The notes beneath the pieces were generated by a model. The model saw only the letters and a list, made by a program, of their open reading frames with translations. It had not been told where the DNA came from and searched no databases. From contig KZ111150.1 in NCBI GenBank assembly GCA_002077045.2, positions 676,024 to 740,023 of the forward strand: 64,000 bases of DNA, written 5' to 3'. Of this stretch, positions 1 through 11,751 are shown piece by piece. Both the position numbers and the translations under genes were made by a program. This stretch comes from Rachicladosporium sp. CCFEE 5018. Lineage: Eukaryota; Ascomycota; Dothideomycetes; Cladosporiales; Cladosporiaceae. Position 1 is the first letter of the stretch; every line of letters begins with the position of its first letter.

Positions 1-524
1 TTGCGATAGGGGAGAGGAGGACTGGGGTTGGGTCGAGGGGCGTGTATATACAGGCAACAAGTTCCCGCACAGATCGCGAGGAGGAATACACAATTAGGTC
101 ACAGATCCAAATCATGAGTACTTCCTGCGCACAAGGCCAGATACCGTATCATGGCCGACTGCAAGCCAGTCTCTGGCCTTCAGACCTCCAGTAATGGCTT
201 CTGCGATTTCTGTCTTGCTGCATTGGGATCGATCGTCAGGAGCTCACTTCATTGAATTGACACTCGACTTCCCTACTTTGAGTATTCTGGTGAGCTTTTT
301 GCACCCTAGAGTCTACTTCGCTAAGACAACAAACACAAGTCCCGCTGTACCTCTCCTCACCTCGGTGATGCCTGTACGCCATACCCACCCATCACAGCGC
401 TCAATCGCCGGAACGCCGCGACTTCAGCCGCCACACTGTCGACCCTCTGCTCCCTGAGCTCATCTTCGTCGTCTTCGTCCGCCTTCCCAGTCCAGTCAGT
501 CTTGCTGTTGGCCTGCTAGGCACA
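1..524. other. Left edge, no gene recognised
   Basis: Noncoding as far as I can see. The only open frame (194-457, plus) is short, low in complexity and resembles no family I know. The stretch lies downstream of the SEC21 stop codon and probably contains its 3' untranslated region. Confidence 0.5.
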
Positions 525-3464
525 CTACGCCACACCTGCTACGACGACAGCCGCCAGCCCAGCCTCCTCGCTGCGTCCCTCAACCTTGACCGTCACGCCG
601 CTCTTGGCCGAATATGCCATGCGTATGCTGACTGCGACTTTGCCGCCAGTCACGCTCTTTCCGTAAAGCCGCAGGGTGTGTGTCGAGTTCGACAACGCGA
701 CTTCACTGCCCTCAAGCGGCTGCATGCTCAGCACCTTCACCAAACTCTCCACAGCTTCCGCGATAGACTTCGCGCCGCTGAGTTGGAGCGTCTCTTCAGC
801 TACATTCTCGTCATCACTAGGAAGGCTCGACCAAATCGCATCGAAACCCCCGGCGAAAGCAGGCAGAATGTAATCCGCTCCAGTCAACTCAAGATCCTCA
901 ATCTGATATTCGTCTTCCAGCCCGCCGGACTCAGGCTCGCCGGTCGAGGGATCGACTTCTTTGAGCGTGAATTTGAGGACATTCGTAAAGCTCGCTGTGG
1001 CGAATTGCTCTTCAGTGGGGCGGGAGAAGGACACGTAGACAATGCCTTCGGTTTCCGGTTTCAGGGCGTCGATGGGGATGATGAAGTCCTCTTCTAGTCC
1101 CTCAGGCGGCTCGCCAGTCTCTTCTGAAGGTTGAGGGGAGGTGATGACCGAGAGGTCAGCAAGGACGTAGTCGGCGAGGGTGTTTGAGATGTTGAATTGC
1201 AGGACTAGGTGGTCTTTGTAGAGATGCTTGAGCGCTGTCACGACGTACTCTGTTTCGCTTTCTGTGAGCTCGACGGGGGATGAGGATTTGAGAAGGGCGC
1301 CGTAGGAGGCGATCTCGGGGATGGCGGAGAGTTGTTGGGCGTATTTGTCGTTTGTGGCGCGGGCTGTGGAGGTCAGGGAAGAGTCGGCGGCTTTCTTGGC
1401 GTTGGTTATGCTGGGTGCTTTGAGGGTTGGGGTTGCAGTTGTGAGTTTCTTGGTGCGGTCTTCGGCTAGGGACTGCTCGCGGGTGACAATGGGGACGGAT
1501 GCGAAGTCGAACGGGTTTGTGAAGGCTTCGGCGCTGGAGCCGTTGACGTAGTGGGCTAGTTGGTCTTCGAGGATGGGGAGTGAGAACATGGAGTCTATGA
1601 TTGAGGTCAGTAATGTGTCTGCAATGAGCACAAGCGAAGCCAGACTCACCATTGCGCACGAATCTCGACGCAGTCTCATCGTCCTCCTTCATCAGTCGCA
1701 AGTTGAGCGCCGCTCGATCTCGAACCTCGTCATCAACATCATCCAGACATCTTGTCAAGAGCACGTTAACACTGCGCTTCACCTCTGGGTCTTTCTGGCC
1801 GACGCCAAACTTGGCAAGTGCAGTCACAGCAGCAGCCCGGACAATCGCGTTCTCTAACACCACACGATTGTAGATGTATCGGATATACTTCGTAGGCTGC
1901 TTCGTCTTCGGTCCCTCCATGCCCAGCAAGTGCAATATCCGCACTGCAAGCTTCGTAAACTCACAGTCCTCAATGAATTCGCACAGGTGTGCCAATGCCT
2001 CCTCTCGGCTCTCCGGGACGAACTTGATGAGGTCGAAGATGCTCTCGACGACACTTCGCTTGAACTCGAAGCCACCCTCGTCACGCAGTATGCCAGCCAG
2101 GAAGACCAGCATGCCGGCTTGCTTCGAGGGAAACTTGAGGCATAGAGTCCGGATAGCTTCCACGATCGTTACCTTGAACTCATCTGTGATATCTGACATG
2201 AACGTGCTGATCTGCTTCATGAGTCGATCGACACTGGACTCATTGCCGGTCTTCAGCAGAGTCGTAATGGCGAATGTGGCAATCGATCTGTTAGTATTCG
2301 AAATGAGCGCTTCGATGTCTGGATTGCATGGCCGCACAGACTCCGGCTTGAATGATGCGAATTGATGCAGGATCCGAATGGCAGAGAACTTGGTGACTGC
2401 TCGAGGCGAGGTCAGGAACAGCTGCAGTACATGTATCGCTTGGCCGACTTCAGCGTCTGTGAGATCCGGCATAGCACAGATTGCCTTCGCAGCCTCGAAG
2501 TTGACCATCTCGCTCTTGTCGCGTAGCCAGTCATCCAGAAGCTTCATCATCGGTTTCCGCAGAGTTGGGTCGTCCTCGGCCAGCTTAGCCGCGAGTCGAA
2601 CGAGCATGACCCTTGCCATCGGCGACTTCACGGCACCGGCAGCGCTGTACTGCTGCACCATCTTCACCAGAGCCATCCTGTCAAGACTCCGCATCTGGTA
2701 CAGGAGACCAATGGCGTGGTATTGTGTGGTGTAGTTCGTATTCGAAGCGGCCATGGCATGAGCGTTTCCCCCGAAGCCCATGAAACCACCAGATGACTTG
2801 TTCGACGAGGCTGCCTCTTGCGTCTCGCTCTGCCATCTCCGGACGATGTCGCGTGCAATCGGCAGAAGGTGGTATGAGGAGACCAAAGCAGCCGACGAGA
2901 CCGAGGGTACCTTGTCAACGATGGCGGTCTTGATGTTGCGCTCGATTGCTTGCACGGTCGATGCCTACAATGCGTCAGTAAATGTTACCGCAAGCTCTCC
3001 ACACTGGTTTGCAGCACTCATACATCTATTATGCGACACAATGCCCGTATAGCATTGGCGCGGTATACAATGTCATTCCCCACCGCCGTGTCCTTCATAA
3101 TGCTGCTCGTAACCATGATGACATCCTCAGCCGTGTTGGCCAGCTCCTTGATGACCAAGTAGACCATCTGCCGTAATGAGGCATCCTTGTTCTGGAATAG
3201 CTTGGAGATGCCGAAGAAGAGGGATGTGGCTTCGTTGGTGGGGAACTTTTCGCCAGTGAAGAGGAGCAATGCGATCTTGGTAAGGAGGATGCGACATTTC
3301 CGTGGGGAGACGGGGGATGTGTTGAACACGCGCGCTGAGCTTGTTGTAAGCTGCTACACTACCATGAGAGCATATTGTTGTCCCAGCTTACCCTCTTGGA
3401 AGACGGACGTCCTGTCCACCTTGACGACGCTGCTCTCGTCCTCGTCCCTTTTGTTGTAAGCCAT
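525..3464 (-). CDS. SEC21: Coatomer (COPI) gamma subunit
   Basis: Gamma subunit of the COPI coat, which buds retrograde Golgi-to-ER vesicles on the cytosolic face of the Golgi. Four exons read on the minus strand: 3464-3392, 3334-3024, 2964-1650 and 1594-525. Together they give 2769 nt, or 922 residues, the usual length in filamentous fungi. The start is the ATG at 3464 (MAYNKRDEDESS), which gives the expected acidic N-terminus. All introns are GT-AG (56-59 nt) and the frame is kept across each. Residues 1 to about 540 are the helical adaptin-like trunk; the last 280 or so form the appendage domain that recruits ARF-GAP and accessory proteins. A Ser/Thr/Ala-rich linker joins them. It diverges from the RPS27 gene across a 336-bp spacer. 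Identification rests on recognising the conserved trunk and appendage sequence. Confidence 0.95.
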
Positions 3465-3800
3465 GATTGCGCCGCGAGTGATGTGCTATCGGGGCAACAT
3501 GTAAAGAGAATATGTGTGTTGGCACGCTGTCAGTATGCCAATTGGCTCCTACCCGTCTCACATGCCAGCGGCCCTGAACTTCTGGCGACGTTGTGAATGT
3601 GGCAGCCTCAGGCATCAGGATGGAAGTGGGACAAAGTCTTGGCGATGTGCTTGCACATTTCGAATCATCGACCGCCACATCGACTCCGCATCACAAGACA
3701 TCGCCTGCAGTCATCAACGAACCTCTGCTCGCCGACAAGCTCATCGCAAAGGACACACGAGGTCTCATTCGAACGACAAACATATCACACAGCCGCAAAA
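3465..3800. promoter_or_regulatory. Divergent promoter SEC21 / RPS27
   Basis: A 336-bp spacer between two divergently transcribed housekeeping genes. It must hold both core promoters. I see no TATA box or other motif I would assign with confidence. Confidence 0.5.
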
Positions 3801-4262
3801 ATGGTGCGTCGGAGGGTCTAGGGGAGGTGTGCGGTGGCATGGAACGCTTGCAGTGAAGAGCGGTGGGAAGATCATGGGAGGACGCTGCATTACGCCATGC
3901 CACTCGCCGCCGCGAAGTTGAAATTGACACACAACTAGATACTGACCACGTTCCTCACAGGTTCTCGCCGTCGATCTCCTGAACCCAACCCCTCAGGCCG
4001 AGGCCCGCAAGCACAAGTTGAAGGTACGATGATATCAGACAGGCCATTGCGACTACAGCGAGTCTAACATGCAGCACAGCAACTCGTGCCCGGTCCCCGA
4101 TCCTTCTTCATGGACGTCAAGTGCCCCGGCTGCTTCACCATCACCACCGTCTTCTCGCACGCCCAGACCGTTGTCGTATGCGCCGGCTGCTCACAGGTCC
4201 TCTGCCAGCCAACTGGTGGTAAGGCACGGTTGACCGAGGGCTGCTCGTTCCGGAGGAAGTAG
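3801..4262 (+). CDS. RPS27: 40S ribosomal protein S27 (eS27)
   Basis: Small-subunit ribosomal protein with a C4 zinc ribbon. Exons are 3801-3803, 3961-4023 and 4080-4262, giving 82 residues, the family length. The first coding exon is just the ATG: a 157-nt intron begins immediately after it, a layout common in fungal ribosomal protein genes. Zinc-binding cysteines are seen in the CPGC and CAGC pairs, and the C-terminus (GGKARLTEGCSFRRK) is typical. The second intron is 56 nt. The match to the eukaryotic S27 family is clear over the whole length. Because the first coding exon is 3 nt, simple ORF searches miss the true start. Confidence 0.97.
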
Positions 4263-5045
4263 AGTTGTCGCTCGCGAGATGAGAGAAAGCGGAGGATGAG
4301 CGCATTGGGAAGTGAATGAGCGCAGGTGGGCAGGCTACTGCTCAGATGGTAGCAGTCTGTGCCACGGAGACGCAACGGCAGAGTTGATCTTGCGACGGAA
4401 GACTTTCAGCCGGCGTTGAGGAGTGTACAAACATGCATCAGGAGCAGGAGAGATGCGCATGTCTGGCTAGTCCTGCACCGGGGCGAGGATACCGGCATGC
4501 CATTGAGGATTCTAGCCCATGCACCGTTTCATGAGGTGTGGCTTGAATGAAAATGCAATAACCACACATGATCTACTGCTGCATATTCGCTATTGAATAA
4601 GCTCATCCTTGCCATGTACTCTACTCATTGGTTGACGACTTGACCAATGACCACGTGCATCACGCCCTTATACATGAGCTATCTCTATCTTCAAGCTACT
4701 TACATGTCTGCATAGAACGGAGCCTCGATGCCAGAGCCTTGTGTCCCCCTCGGTCCATGTACATACGCCCCAGTGCAGCCCCCACCACGTGCATTTGCGG
4801 CTGAAAAGTCATTGCGTGCACTGACCGGTTCACCAACTACATGTAGGTGTTTGCACAACGCGTCGCATTCTAGCCTCTTCTCGTGTGTACAAGAGTATTC
4901 AGAATTCGCCGTCTCAATAGAGACTACAGCTTCCTGAGTCTGAAGGTTCTGCAGCATCGTAGAGCTGTTACTGTAAGCTGATTGTCGCGTGCTCTCCGTT
5001 CGGACTCGTCCGGATCACCTAAACGGCGAACAGCTTGCCAGCAAC
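4263..5045. promoter_or_regulatory. Intergenic region upstream of annexin with two CACGTG sites
   Basis: No gene seen. The 11-mer ACCACGTGCAT occurs twice, at 4650-4660 and 4783-4793, each with the E-box palindrome CACGTG bound in fungi by bHLH factors of the Cbf1/Pho4/SREBP type. The same 11-mer recurs at 18518-18528 in the ADE1/aquaporin spacer. Assignment to the annexin promoter is inference from position. Confidence 0.35.
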
Positions 5046-7281
5046 ATGTCGCTTAGAGTCGACGATCGTTCGTCGCGCGGAAGGTCCAAGTCTGGGACCA
5101 GAGATCGTGACCGATCGCGAAGCAATGTTCGCACGTCGAAGGCTCCATCCCCACCGGCGTCGAAGTCAAAGTCGAAGAGCAGCAAGTCGAATTATTCGCC
5201 TCCAAGCTCTATCGTACCAAGCCAGCATGAGGACAGGATAGTCTCGCCGACCTACGAGACTCGATCTCCCGAGAACTTCGCACCCCCAGGTTCAGGTTAC
5301 TTCCCTCAGGCTGCACCAGGAGCTCTGCCTTACCCTCCGGATGAGGATGGAGGCTTTACCATGGGCGACTACTCGGACTTCCCGCCCGAGCAACGACCAG
5401 GCTACATTCCGCAGCCAACCGAGAATCACTGGGGTGGCAAGTCGGCTTACGACAGAGACTCGGACGATGATCTGGCTTATGGCGGAAGTCCACAGACTTC
5501 ACGACATCAGTCCTACAGTTCCAAGCAGCCTGGACACGTTCCGTACCCGGATCGCGATGCTAGTCCGGTTTCGAGCACCAGATATCAGTATGCGCATCCT
5601 GGGGACGACCATAAGCAGCCATACTCGTCTTCGGGCTACCAGCAGCCAAAGCAGTATGAATATGCTGCGCCGCCGGACAAGATAACTTACACGGCCACGC
5701 CGCAAGGAGCACGAGTCGATTCTTACACCGCGAAGACGCAAGCTTCTTATCCCAGCTACACGGCGAACACCCATGACCCACGGCAACAACTGCCCAGATC
5801 CTACAGCGATGGCAAGCCTCACTCCTCAAGCAAGGATGCCCGCGTGGTCGAGGTCGTGCCCAATGGCCACGATCCCCGAGGCTCCATCTCTAGCTCTCAT
5901 CGCCTGTCGGTCAGTAATCACGACGCCGGCCTGAACAACCGCATGAATCGTCTAAGCGTTAGCGGCAATCGCCCCGACATGCACTCCCTCCACGGCAACG
6001 GCAGCGGCAACATGCCCCCGCCCAGTCCCCTCCTGGAAGCCTACCACGGGACCTATCAGTCCCTCTCCCCCATGCCCGGCGCCTTCCGCACAGACGATGA
6101 TGACTTGTCTGACCTTGAGCCACTCTCCCCAGGTTTAAAGTCAGCAGGTGGCAAACACAACGACAAGCTCTCGCAAGAGTCTGCCGCACGCGCTGCGAAG
6201 AAACGAGCAGTGATCTACGACGCCGAAAGCGACGCGAAGGCCATCGCAAAAGCACTAGGCCACCACTCCAAAATCGACGCCGAGGCCTTCATAGACGTTC
6301 TCCCGCCTCTAACCCACGATCAGATCCTCGAGCTGCGGAAAGAATACAAAAAGCAAGTCAAAATCCAAGGCCGCGGGATTAAGCTGCCCGCTCACTTGAA
6401 GCTCAAGTTGCCTTCAGGCAATTTCGGCAAAGCCGTGTATGTGTGTGCATTAGGGAGATGGGAAAGCGAAGGCTACTGGGCGAATTTCTTCTACCAAGGC
6501 CACGCCTCCCGCCGCGAATTGCTAATCGAATCTCTCCTCGCGCGCTCCAACGCCGAGATCCGCGAGATCAAGGATTCCTTCCGCGACAAACGCTACGCCG
6601 ACTCTCTCACCAAGTGCATGGAAAAGGAGCTCAAAGCCGATAAATTCAAAAGCGCTGTCATGATGGCGCTGGAGGGGAGGCGGCAGGAGGAGCAGGACGT
6701 TTATCCACGAGAGTACGTGGAGAGGGATGTGGAGGGGCTGGTGAGGAGTGTGAATGCTGAGAAGGGCGGGGAGACGGCTATGCTTGAGGTTGTGCTGAGA
6801 AGGAGCGATGCGCATTTGAGGGAGGTTATGAAGGGGTATCAGGCGAGGACGGGTGAGAATTTCGCGAGGGTTGCGTTGGGGAGGAGTGGGAATCTCGTCG
6901 TAAGTGCCATTGATCTCTTTCCGCAAAGTATGCGAAAGGAACAGTTGCTGACAGGTCCCACAGGGCGAAGTCCTAGCCCACATCCTCAACGGCGCCATCA
7001 ACCGGCCCGCTCGCGACGCCCTGTTGTTACATCACGCCATCCGCGATATATCCTCCACCAAGTCCGCCTCCTCCAAGTCTTCCTCCGACAAAGACAAACC
7101 CGACGAGATCCGCTACGAATTGCTGATCTCGCGAGTCATCAGACTCCACTGGGATCGCGCACATATGGCGCGGGTGAAGCGGGATTACGAGGGGAAGTAT
7201 GGGAAATCTGTGGAGGCGGAGCTGGAGGGCTGTTTGAGGGGGGATTTTGGGGAGTTTATGGGGGAGGTTGTTAGTGCTTAA
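5046..7281 (+). CDS. Annexin with long disordered N-terminal extension
   Basis: Two exons (5046-6899, 6964-7281) with a 64-nt GTAAGT-AG intron give 723 residues. I chose the ATG at 5046 because the frame further upstream has only non-ATG starts. Residues 1 to about 380 are rich in Ser, Pro, Tyr, Arg and Asp and look disordered. From about residue 385 to the end there are four degenerate annexin-type helical repeats, beginning AVIYDAESDAKAIAKAL and ending near the C-terminus with RVKRDYEGKYGKSVEAEL. Annexins bind acidic phospholipids, usually through calcium held by GxGT sites. I do not see good GxGT loops in all repeats (the first reads ALGHHS), so calcium dependence may be lost in some. The build resembles the large filamentous-fungal annexins of the ANXC4 group. 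A role in membrane traffic is family knowledge, not shown here. Confidence 0.85.
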
Positions 7282-8913
7282 CCCGTGGCATAGGGCGGGC
7301 GATTCACGAACGCGTCGCTGGATGCGACAGGGAGTCCAGTGCTGACAGATATGTTCCGAAGTCTTCCTCAGCATATCGTTCGGAGCCGTGTAGCGCAGAG
7401 TATCTGGTAGTGTACATTTACTTTGCAGTCTGCATTGGGTGGTGATGGCTAGGAAAACAATCTTTGAACTCGGCAGCGCAGTAACATGGAAATAACGTTG
7501 ACGGTGGCGACGATGTGACCATCTCCGGGGGCTTTGGGGTCAAGTCGCCCTTCATGAACGATCGAGGACCCCTCAGATCTTGAGAGGCCGAATGTTCTTC
7601 AACGTGGCGTTCGTGATGATGCAGGTCGGAACGTTCGGCACATCTGGTGTTCATTACCATACAGCACGGCCACTGACGGCTTTTGCGATGAGATTGATGA
7701 GGTGAGGCAGATCATGTCCTTCATCTGGCATGAAGCGGTCACTGCGGCGGCCAAATCTCCCAGCATGTTTGTGGCGTTTCAAGATCGACGGTGCTGGGCG
7801 TGCAAATGGATGGGGCTATTTCGGGTCATGATGAAATGTTGTATGGTGCCAGCCATATATCATCGAGATAGAGCACCTGCGAGTGTAGATAAAGGAAGAC
7901 CATCATGGCGAAATCCTGTCTATCAATATCTGGTGCGCATGGTAAAGTGAGCACGGTGTAAACCCTTACATTTTGCCCTCGCGAGCCCACGTTTCAGGTT
8001 CTGCGGCACGGGGCAATGGGGTGGCTTGGGTGGAGCTCTCATCGCGTGGAGTTTCGGTTGACTCGTTATGCTTTCGTAAGGATGCCGGGGCCGGCTGCTG
8101 ATGCGACACCTGCAGGAAGGTCGATGAGGTTAGGATTACTGCGGCTCTTTTGCTGTCAGCGTCCTTTCACCCGTGTCCTGATTGTATCACGCTGGATGGT
8201 ATTGCAGCGGAGGAATCGGTGGACGCTCGTTTGGCAGGCCATTGGAAACAGGCTGAGATTACTGGACTCGGGAAGGACGGCGAGCGCTTGAGAGTGGCCG
8301 CAGAGCGAACGGAGGGTTGTTGGGTGAGACCCGGCCTCAATTGAAGCTGCGAGTGAATTCCGCTGGATCAGAGTCATCCTAACCCAAGTGTGTGCGGTTG
8401 GGCTACATTGTACGAAGAAGGTGTCGCAGTAAGAGCTGGAAGCACGACGGAGTGGCAGCGCTGGGATAAGGACTGCAGGACGGAGACTGTCGGCAGACGT
8501 CAGCAAGCGTTTCAACAGCGAAACACCCTGCCAAACGCCTTCGATTGGGCGAGGGAGCATCCCGCGGACTGCAATACTGAACATATACTATTCTTCGAAC
8601 GCCCTACAAACATTACGCTCGCTTCCCGACGAACAGCACGCCGGTTGGCAGCACAGGTTGCGTGCAGCCGGACACCTGCATCCCGTGCTTCCATCATCGG
8701 GATCAATCAACGAACGAGATCAGCGCTGGACGCAGAACAATCGCGCGGGCAGCGACAATACTCTGGACTTCGACAATAGGAAGCTTTACGCATTGAGAGC
8801 GTACGACTCTACTCTATTCACCCACCAACACACTCGCTTATCTAGCGTCGTACATCGCACACTCACGACATAGATCACACTGTCCTACTATCTCCCGGCG
8901 ACCGGCATGCTCG
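7282..8913. other. 1.6-kb stretch without a recognised gene
   Basis: Several open frames of 60-140 codons lie on both strands (for example 8156-8584 minus and 8390-8779 plus), but none resembles a family, has a plausible composition or is supported by splice signals. It probably holds the annexin 3' region and a long promoter or 5' leader of the next gene. Confidence 0.5.
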
Positions 8914-11751
8914 ATGAGTTACTTACCCCAAAACACCATTCCCCGCGGGCAGCATCACGACAGCAATGGCATCCCCGACTACTACGAGCAGGACCACTCG
9001 CGGCAGGCACGACATATGCCGCACCCAGGTGCACCTCCACAAGGCCGCAACGCTCCACCGCATAATCAACCGCGCGATCCTCGCATGAGACCGCCACACC
9101 AGCAGCAATATGCTGCAACACAGCCGCCACAAGCTTCGCACAGCAACTTGTACGATGGCAGTGAGTATGGCGGATCCGAGGTAGATCAGTGGCCACTGGC
9201 TGCTCGCGACATGCCTCGACAGCGTGGTGGCGCGCAGCAGCAGGCTGGACCACGCAGAGGCCCTCCACCACGACCGCAACGACCCGAGTACGCGAATCAG
9301 CAGTTTGATCTGCCTCAGCCGCCTCGAGTCGCGTCGGCGAATCGTCAGTATCATCAGCAGCCTCCGCCAGAGTTCCATCATGGTACTGGCGAGTGGACGG
9401 GCGATGGATATAGCATACCAGGCGCACCGCCGCCTTTGCCTGGCCCACCACTCCAGGGCTTTCCAATCGCGCAGCAGGCAGTGTTCCATCAGCAGCAGCG
9501 ACGGCCTCCTCTTGGTCCGCCTCCATCTGCGCGGAGAGGTCCGCCAACGTACTACTCTCAGGTCTCGTCCGTGCACCCCATCATAGAGGAGACCGACAGT
9601 ACGCGGAGTCGAGGCAGCAATCGAGGAGCGAGCCAAGGGTCTTTTGCAAGTAGTAATGCGATTCCGATTGGCATCCCAGACTACTACCTGCGAGACCGAG
9701 ATAGCGAGGTGCCTAGTCTCCCGCCGACAACGCCAGGTTCCGAGTACCCGCCTGAAGACTCGCCGATCGAAGCCGTCGCACCGCTACGTCTGACACCTCG
9801 AGAGAACAAATTCCCGGAAGACCTGCATCCTCCGGCAATGCCACCACCACCCGCACGGGAGGGCTCTCCAGTCGATGGCCCGACGCTTGTGCGACAAGCT
9901 AGTATCGGCAAGCGGAGCAAGCCCACACTTACAACAGTGAAGAGCGGCGATGGTCTGAGGAAGAAGAATGCCACCGCATCGACGGACAGCATATCTGGTC
10001 TGCCGAGTCAGCAGAAGACCAAGACACCTACCAAGGCTTCTGCGGATGTTCCGCTCAGACCGCGGGACTTGGACACCGAGCGAGCGCGGGCTGCGACCGC
10101 TGCTGCTGCGGCGGGTGCCGAAGGTGTCTACGAGGTGACAAATGAGTCGCCTACCGCTCCTTCACGCAATCCGAGCACTGACAAGTTGGCTGGGTTTCCC
10201 GACTCCTCCGAGTCATCTGAGTCGGAGCGAAGTATCAAGCAGCCAGTGCGCAAGGTGAACTCGAAGGAACTGCTAGGCGCATCATTACCTGCACCCAAGC
10301 AAGGTCGCAGCCGGGAACGCTCTCCTCTAGCTCCGCAAGACCCGTACGAGCGAGAAGTCCGACGCAAAGAGCTGATCGGCAGCCTCGAGAAGGGGGGCGC
10401 AGTCCCAGCATCGCCCAACAGCTCGCTCAAAGTCCCCACCTCCGGCCTATCAGAAGCCCGAGCCGGCAAGCCTCGTCCACCACGCCTGAACGTCGACTCC
10501 GTCCGCGAAGCAGAGATCCGTGGCTCGCTCACCAGTCTGCCAGACCTTATCAAGCGTGCGACAAAGCTCGCTTCGTACCTCGATCGCGGCAAGACTGCCA
10601 GTAGACTTGGCATGACTGGCTGGCTGGACGGCAACAGTAGCAACCCAGAGCTGAATGAGAAGGTCCGCGACTACCGCAAGAGTGGCGGCAGTCTAAGCGA
10701 TATCCTGAGCTACTTCCCTCCCCCGGGCTTGCACACACCTCCCGCCTCAAGACAGGAACTGCGGCAGAGCCGCTCAGTCTGGTCGAGCCACCTTCGACAC
10801 TCCACCCTGCCAAGCGACAGCGACGTCGGCGCGCAAGCAGCTGATGACCGCACACGCCGACGGCGATGCTGCGGGCTCCCACTCTGGCTCTTCCTCCTGC
10901 TCCTGCTGGTCCTCTTTCTCCTCGTCGCCGCCGCCGTAGTGGTGCCCGTAATGCTCGTCTGGTACCCCAAACACCACGCCGCCACCTCCTCTGCCGCTAG
11001 CTGCTCGACGAAGCTGACCTGCGAAAACGGCGGCCAAGCCGTCTCAACGAACGGTTCCTGCCGTTGTCTCTGCGTGAATGGCTACACGGGAAGTACTTGC
11101 TCGACTCAGTCCGACGCAGGCTGCACCACGATATCCGTGGGCAGCATGTCAGACGCCACAGTCGGTGACGCCGTACCGCGGATCCTGAATGCAGCGCAGA
11201 GTAGCTACAGTATACCACTCGACAGCCAAGCGCTGCTCGGCTTATTCTCAAGCCTCGACTTGAGCTGCTCAAGCCAGAACGCCCTGTTAATCCTCAATGG
11301 CTCGCCGCAAAAGCGCTCCATCCCGCCAACCTCCGTGTCCTCCATCCTCCGCCAGCGAGCTCCGCAAGCAACAACCGACGAGCCCACGACCGTCACTTCG
11401 AACGGCATAGTCTTCGCCGTCGACCCTGGCACTTCCGCCGCTCCTTCTGCGTCCGCTTCGGCGCTTCCGCCACCGCCGCCACCGGCGTCTGGCGATGGGA
11501 CGACGTACACGACCACGAATGCGACGACGCTGAACTTTGCGAGGACGGCGATATTGTATATTCTGCAGTCTTCGTCGCAACTTGCGGATGCTACGACGGC
11601 GCAGCAGGAGTTCCAGAGTTTCTTTACGAGTGGGACGGGGAGTGATGGGCAGAGTATTTCGGCGGGCAATGTGACGTTGGGCAATGGGTTTAGTGCGGAT
11701 TGCGAGGGGTATCGGGTTGTGGCTGCAAACGGGACGAGCGTGGGAGGGTGA
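8914..11751 (+). CDS. Single-pass membrane protein with EGF-like domain
   Basis: One uninterrupted reading frame of 945 residues from the ATG at 8914. Residues 1 to about 300 are very rich in Pro, Gln, Tyr and His. Residues 300-650 are Ser/Pro/Lys-rich and charged. A strongly hydrophobic segment of Leu, Val and Ala at about 654-682 is the only membrane span and follows a cluster of Arg (TRRRRCC), so the large N-terminal part should be cytosolic. Just outside, at about 695-730, six cysteines in the order CSTKLTC, GSCRCLC, GSTC form an EGF-like fold. The rest (to 945) is a Ser/Thr-rich ectodomain with a Pro-rich patch. Proteins of this build occur widely in filamentous ascomycetes with no established function; a sensor or cell-wall-contact role is a guess. 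There is no signal peptide. Confidence 0.8.
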   Translation: MSYLPQNTIPRGQHHDSNGIPDYYEQDHSRQARHMPHPGAPPQGRNAPPHNQPRDPRMRPPHQQQYAATQPPQASHSNLYDGSEYGGSEVDQWPLAARDMPRQRGGAQQQAGPRRGPPPRPQRPEYANQQFDLPQPPRVASANRQYHQQPPPEFHHGTGEWTGDGYSIPGAPPPLPGPPLQGFPIAQQAVFHQQQRRPPLGPPPSARRGPPTYYSQVSSVHPIIEETDSTRSRGSNRGASQGSFASSNAIPIGIPDYYLRDRDSEVPSLPPTTPGSEYPPEDSPIEAVAPLRLTPRENKFPEDLHPPAMPPPPAREGSPVDGPTLVRQASIGKRSKPTLTTVKSGDGLRKKNATASTDSISGLPSQQKTKTPTKASADVPLRPRDLDTERARAATAAAAAGAEGVYEVTNESPTAPSRNPSTDKLAGFPDSSESSESERSIKQPVRKVNSKELLGASLPAPKQGRSRERSPLAPQDPYEREVRRKELIGSLEKGGAVPASPNSSLKVPTSGLSEARAGKPRPPRLNVDSVREAEIRGSLTSLPDLIKRATKLASYLDRGKTASRLGMTGWLDGNSSNPELNEKVRDYRKSGGSLSDILSYFPPPGLHTPPASRQELRQSRSVWSSHLRHSTLPSDSDVGAQAADDRTRRRRCCGLPLWLFLLLLLVLFLLVAAAVVVPVMLVWYPKHHAATSSAASCSTKLTCENGGQAVSTNGSCRCLCVNGYTGSTCSTQSDAGCTTISVGSMSDATVGDAVPRILNAAQSSYSIPLDSQALLGLFSSLDLSCSSQNALLILNGSPQKRSIPPTSVSSILRQRAPQATTDEPTTVTSNGIVFAVDPGTSAAPSASASALPPPPPPASGDGTTYTTTNATTLNFARTAILYILQSSSQLADATTAQQEFQSFFTSGTGSDGQSISAGNVTLGNGFSADCEGYRVVAANGTSVGG

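Noticed and set aside
194..457. 87-codon plus-strand frame near the left edge
   Set aside because: Pro/Ser/His-rich with no domain; likely chance frame downstream of SEC21.
8016..8779. Several plus- and minus-strand frames of 90-142 codons
   Set aside because: No family likeness, no splice logic and a composition typical of chance frames in GC-rich DNA.
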